This document shows positions 63,951-64,000 of a stretch of DNA of 64,000 bases, one piece after another. Both the position numbers and the translations under genes were made by a program. Source of the DNA: Caulobacteraceae bacterium (GTDB lineage Bacteria; Pseudomonadota; Alphaproteobacteria; Caulobacterales; Caulobacteraceae); NCBI GenBank assembly GCA_947476555.1, contig CANJRI010000003.1, positions 22,536-86,535 of the forward strand, in the 5' to 3' direction. The notes below the pieces were generated by a model. That model saw only the letters and a program-made list of their open reading frames with translations, searched no databases and was not told where the DNA came from. Every line of letters starts with the position of its first letter. Within the stretch, counting starts at the first letter, position 1.

Positions 63951-64000
63951 TCAGCCTTGGCCGGCTTGAACAGCCTGGTTGGCGCGGCTGATGGCCATGG
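63951..64000 (-). CDS. C-terminal end of a gene entering from the right edge
   Basis: A minus-strand frame ends with MAISRANQAVQAGQG and a TGA at 63951-63953. Only about 16 codons are in the window, so the product cannot be named. Support is limited to an open frame that reaches the edge. Confidence 0.3.
   Translation of the reverse strand, partial: MAISRANQAVQAGQG

Overview
The window is a high-GC bacterial chromosome segment from an alphaproteobacterium, almost certainly family Caulobacteraceae (Caulobacter/Phenylobacterium-like; genus not resolved). The evidence is a clear PopZ beside valS, FliX divergent from flgI-cheL-flbY, a DksA with the alphaproteobacterial single-cysteine finger, perfect alphaproteobacterial LexA boxes (GTTC-N7-GTTC), a perfect CtrA-type box (TTAA-N7-TTAAC), and a TonB receptor and abundant secreted hydrolases. 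There is no prophage, IS element, CRISPR array or rRNA operon.

Layout. 0-9 kb: end of a radical SAM gene, an RlmD/RumA-type rRNA methyltransferase, a glycine-zipper envelope protein with a terminator, then a minus-strand block tlyA-valS-popZ-TolC-pcm. 9-15.5 kb: tRNA-Cys, an S9 prolyl oligopeptidase, a 47-residue protein, a WYL regulator, an Mpl-like ligase, a CtrA box and orphan terminator, tRNA-Asn, and a TylF-type methyltransferase sitting between tRNA-Asn and a 15-bp copy of the tRNA 3' end. 15.5-25.4 kb: glyoxalase I, an RND pump pair, an Atm1-like ABC exporter, a LOG-family hydrolase and NAD synthetase. 25.4-28.4 kb: dksA, then the flagellar fliX and flgI-cheL-flbY divergon. 28.4-33.6 kb: a minus-strand catabolic-looking cluster (iron alcohol dehydrogenase, LctP permease, three-domain SnoaL-like exported protein). 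33.7-38.5 kb: small accessory genes, dispersed repeats, a single-domain response regulator, an SOS-type gene, an M19 dipeptidase and a small beta-barrel. 38.7-54.5 kb: propeller-amidohydrolase, GNAT, uvrA, intradiol dioxygenase, trmFO, a short squalene/phytoene synthase-like protein, a PuuD-N-like membrane protein, the yajC-secD-secF-Mth938 operon, a DUF815 ATPase and a second SOS-type paralogue. 54.6-64 kb: FIST sensor with a soluble hybrid kinase, a large TonB receptor, an exported Rossmann reductase and a secreted protein of unknown function.

The most interesting signal is a pair of paralogous genes of unknown function (35900-36445 and 53986-54543) about 18 kb apart. Each has the same promoter design: a TTGAC -35 element, a 17-bp spacer and a perfect LexA box across the -10 region ending directly against the start codon, which predicts LexA repression and leaderless mRNAs. 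uvrA, between them, carries a third perfect LexA box. Other points worth checking are the tRNA-Asn islet, a possible CtrA-linked small RNA in front of mpl, a near-leaderless sigma-54 promoter for flgI and a CTG start for tlyA overlapping the valS stop.
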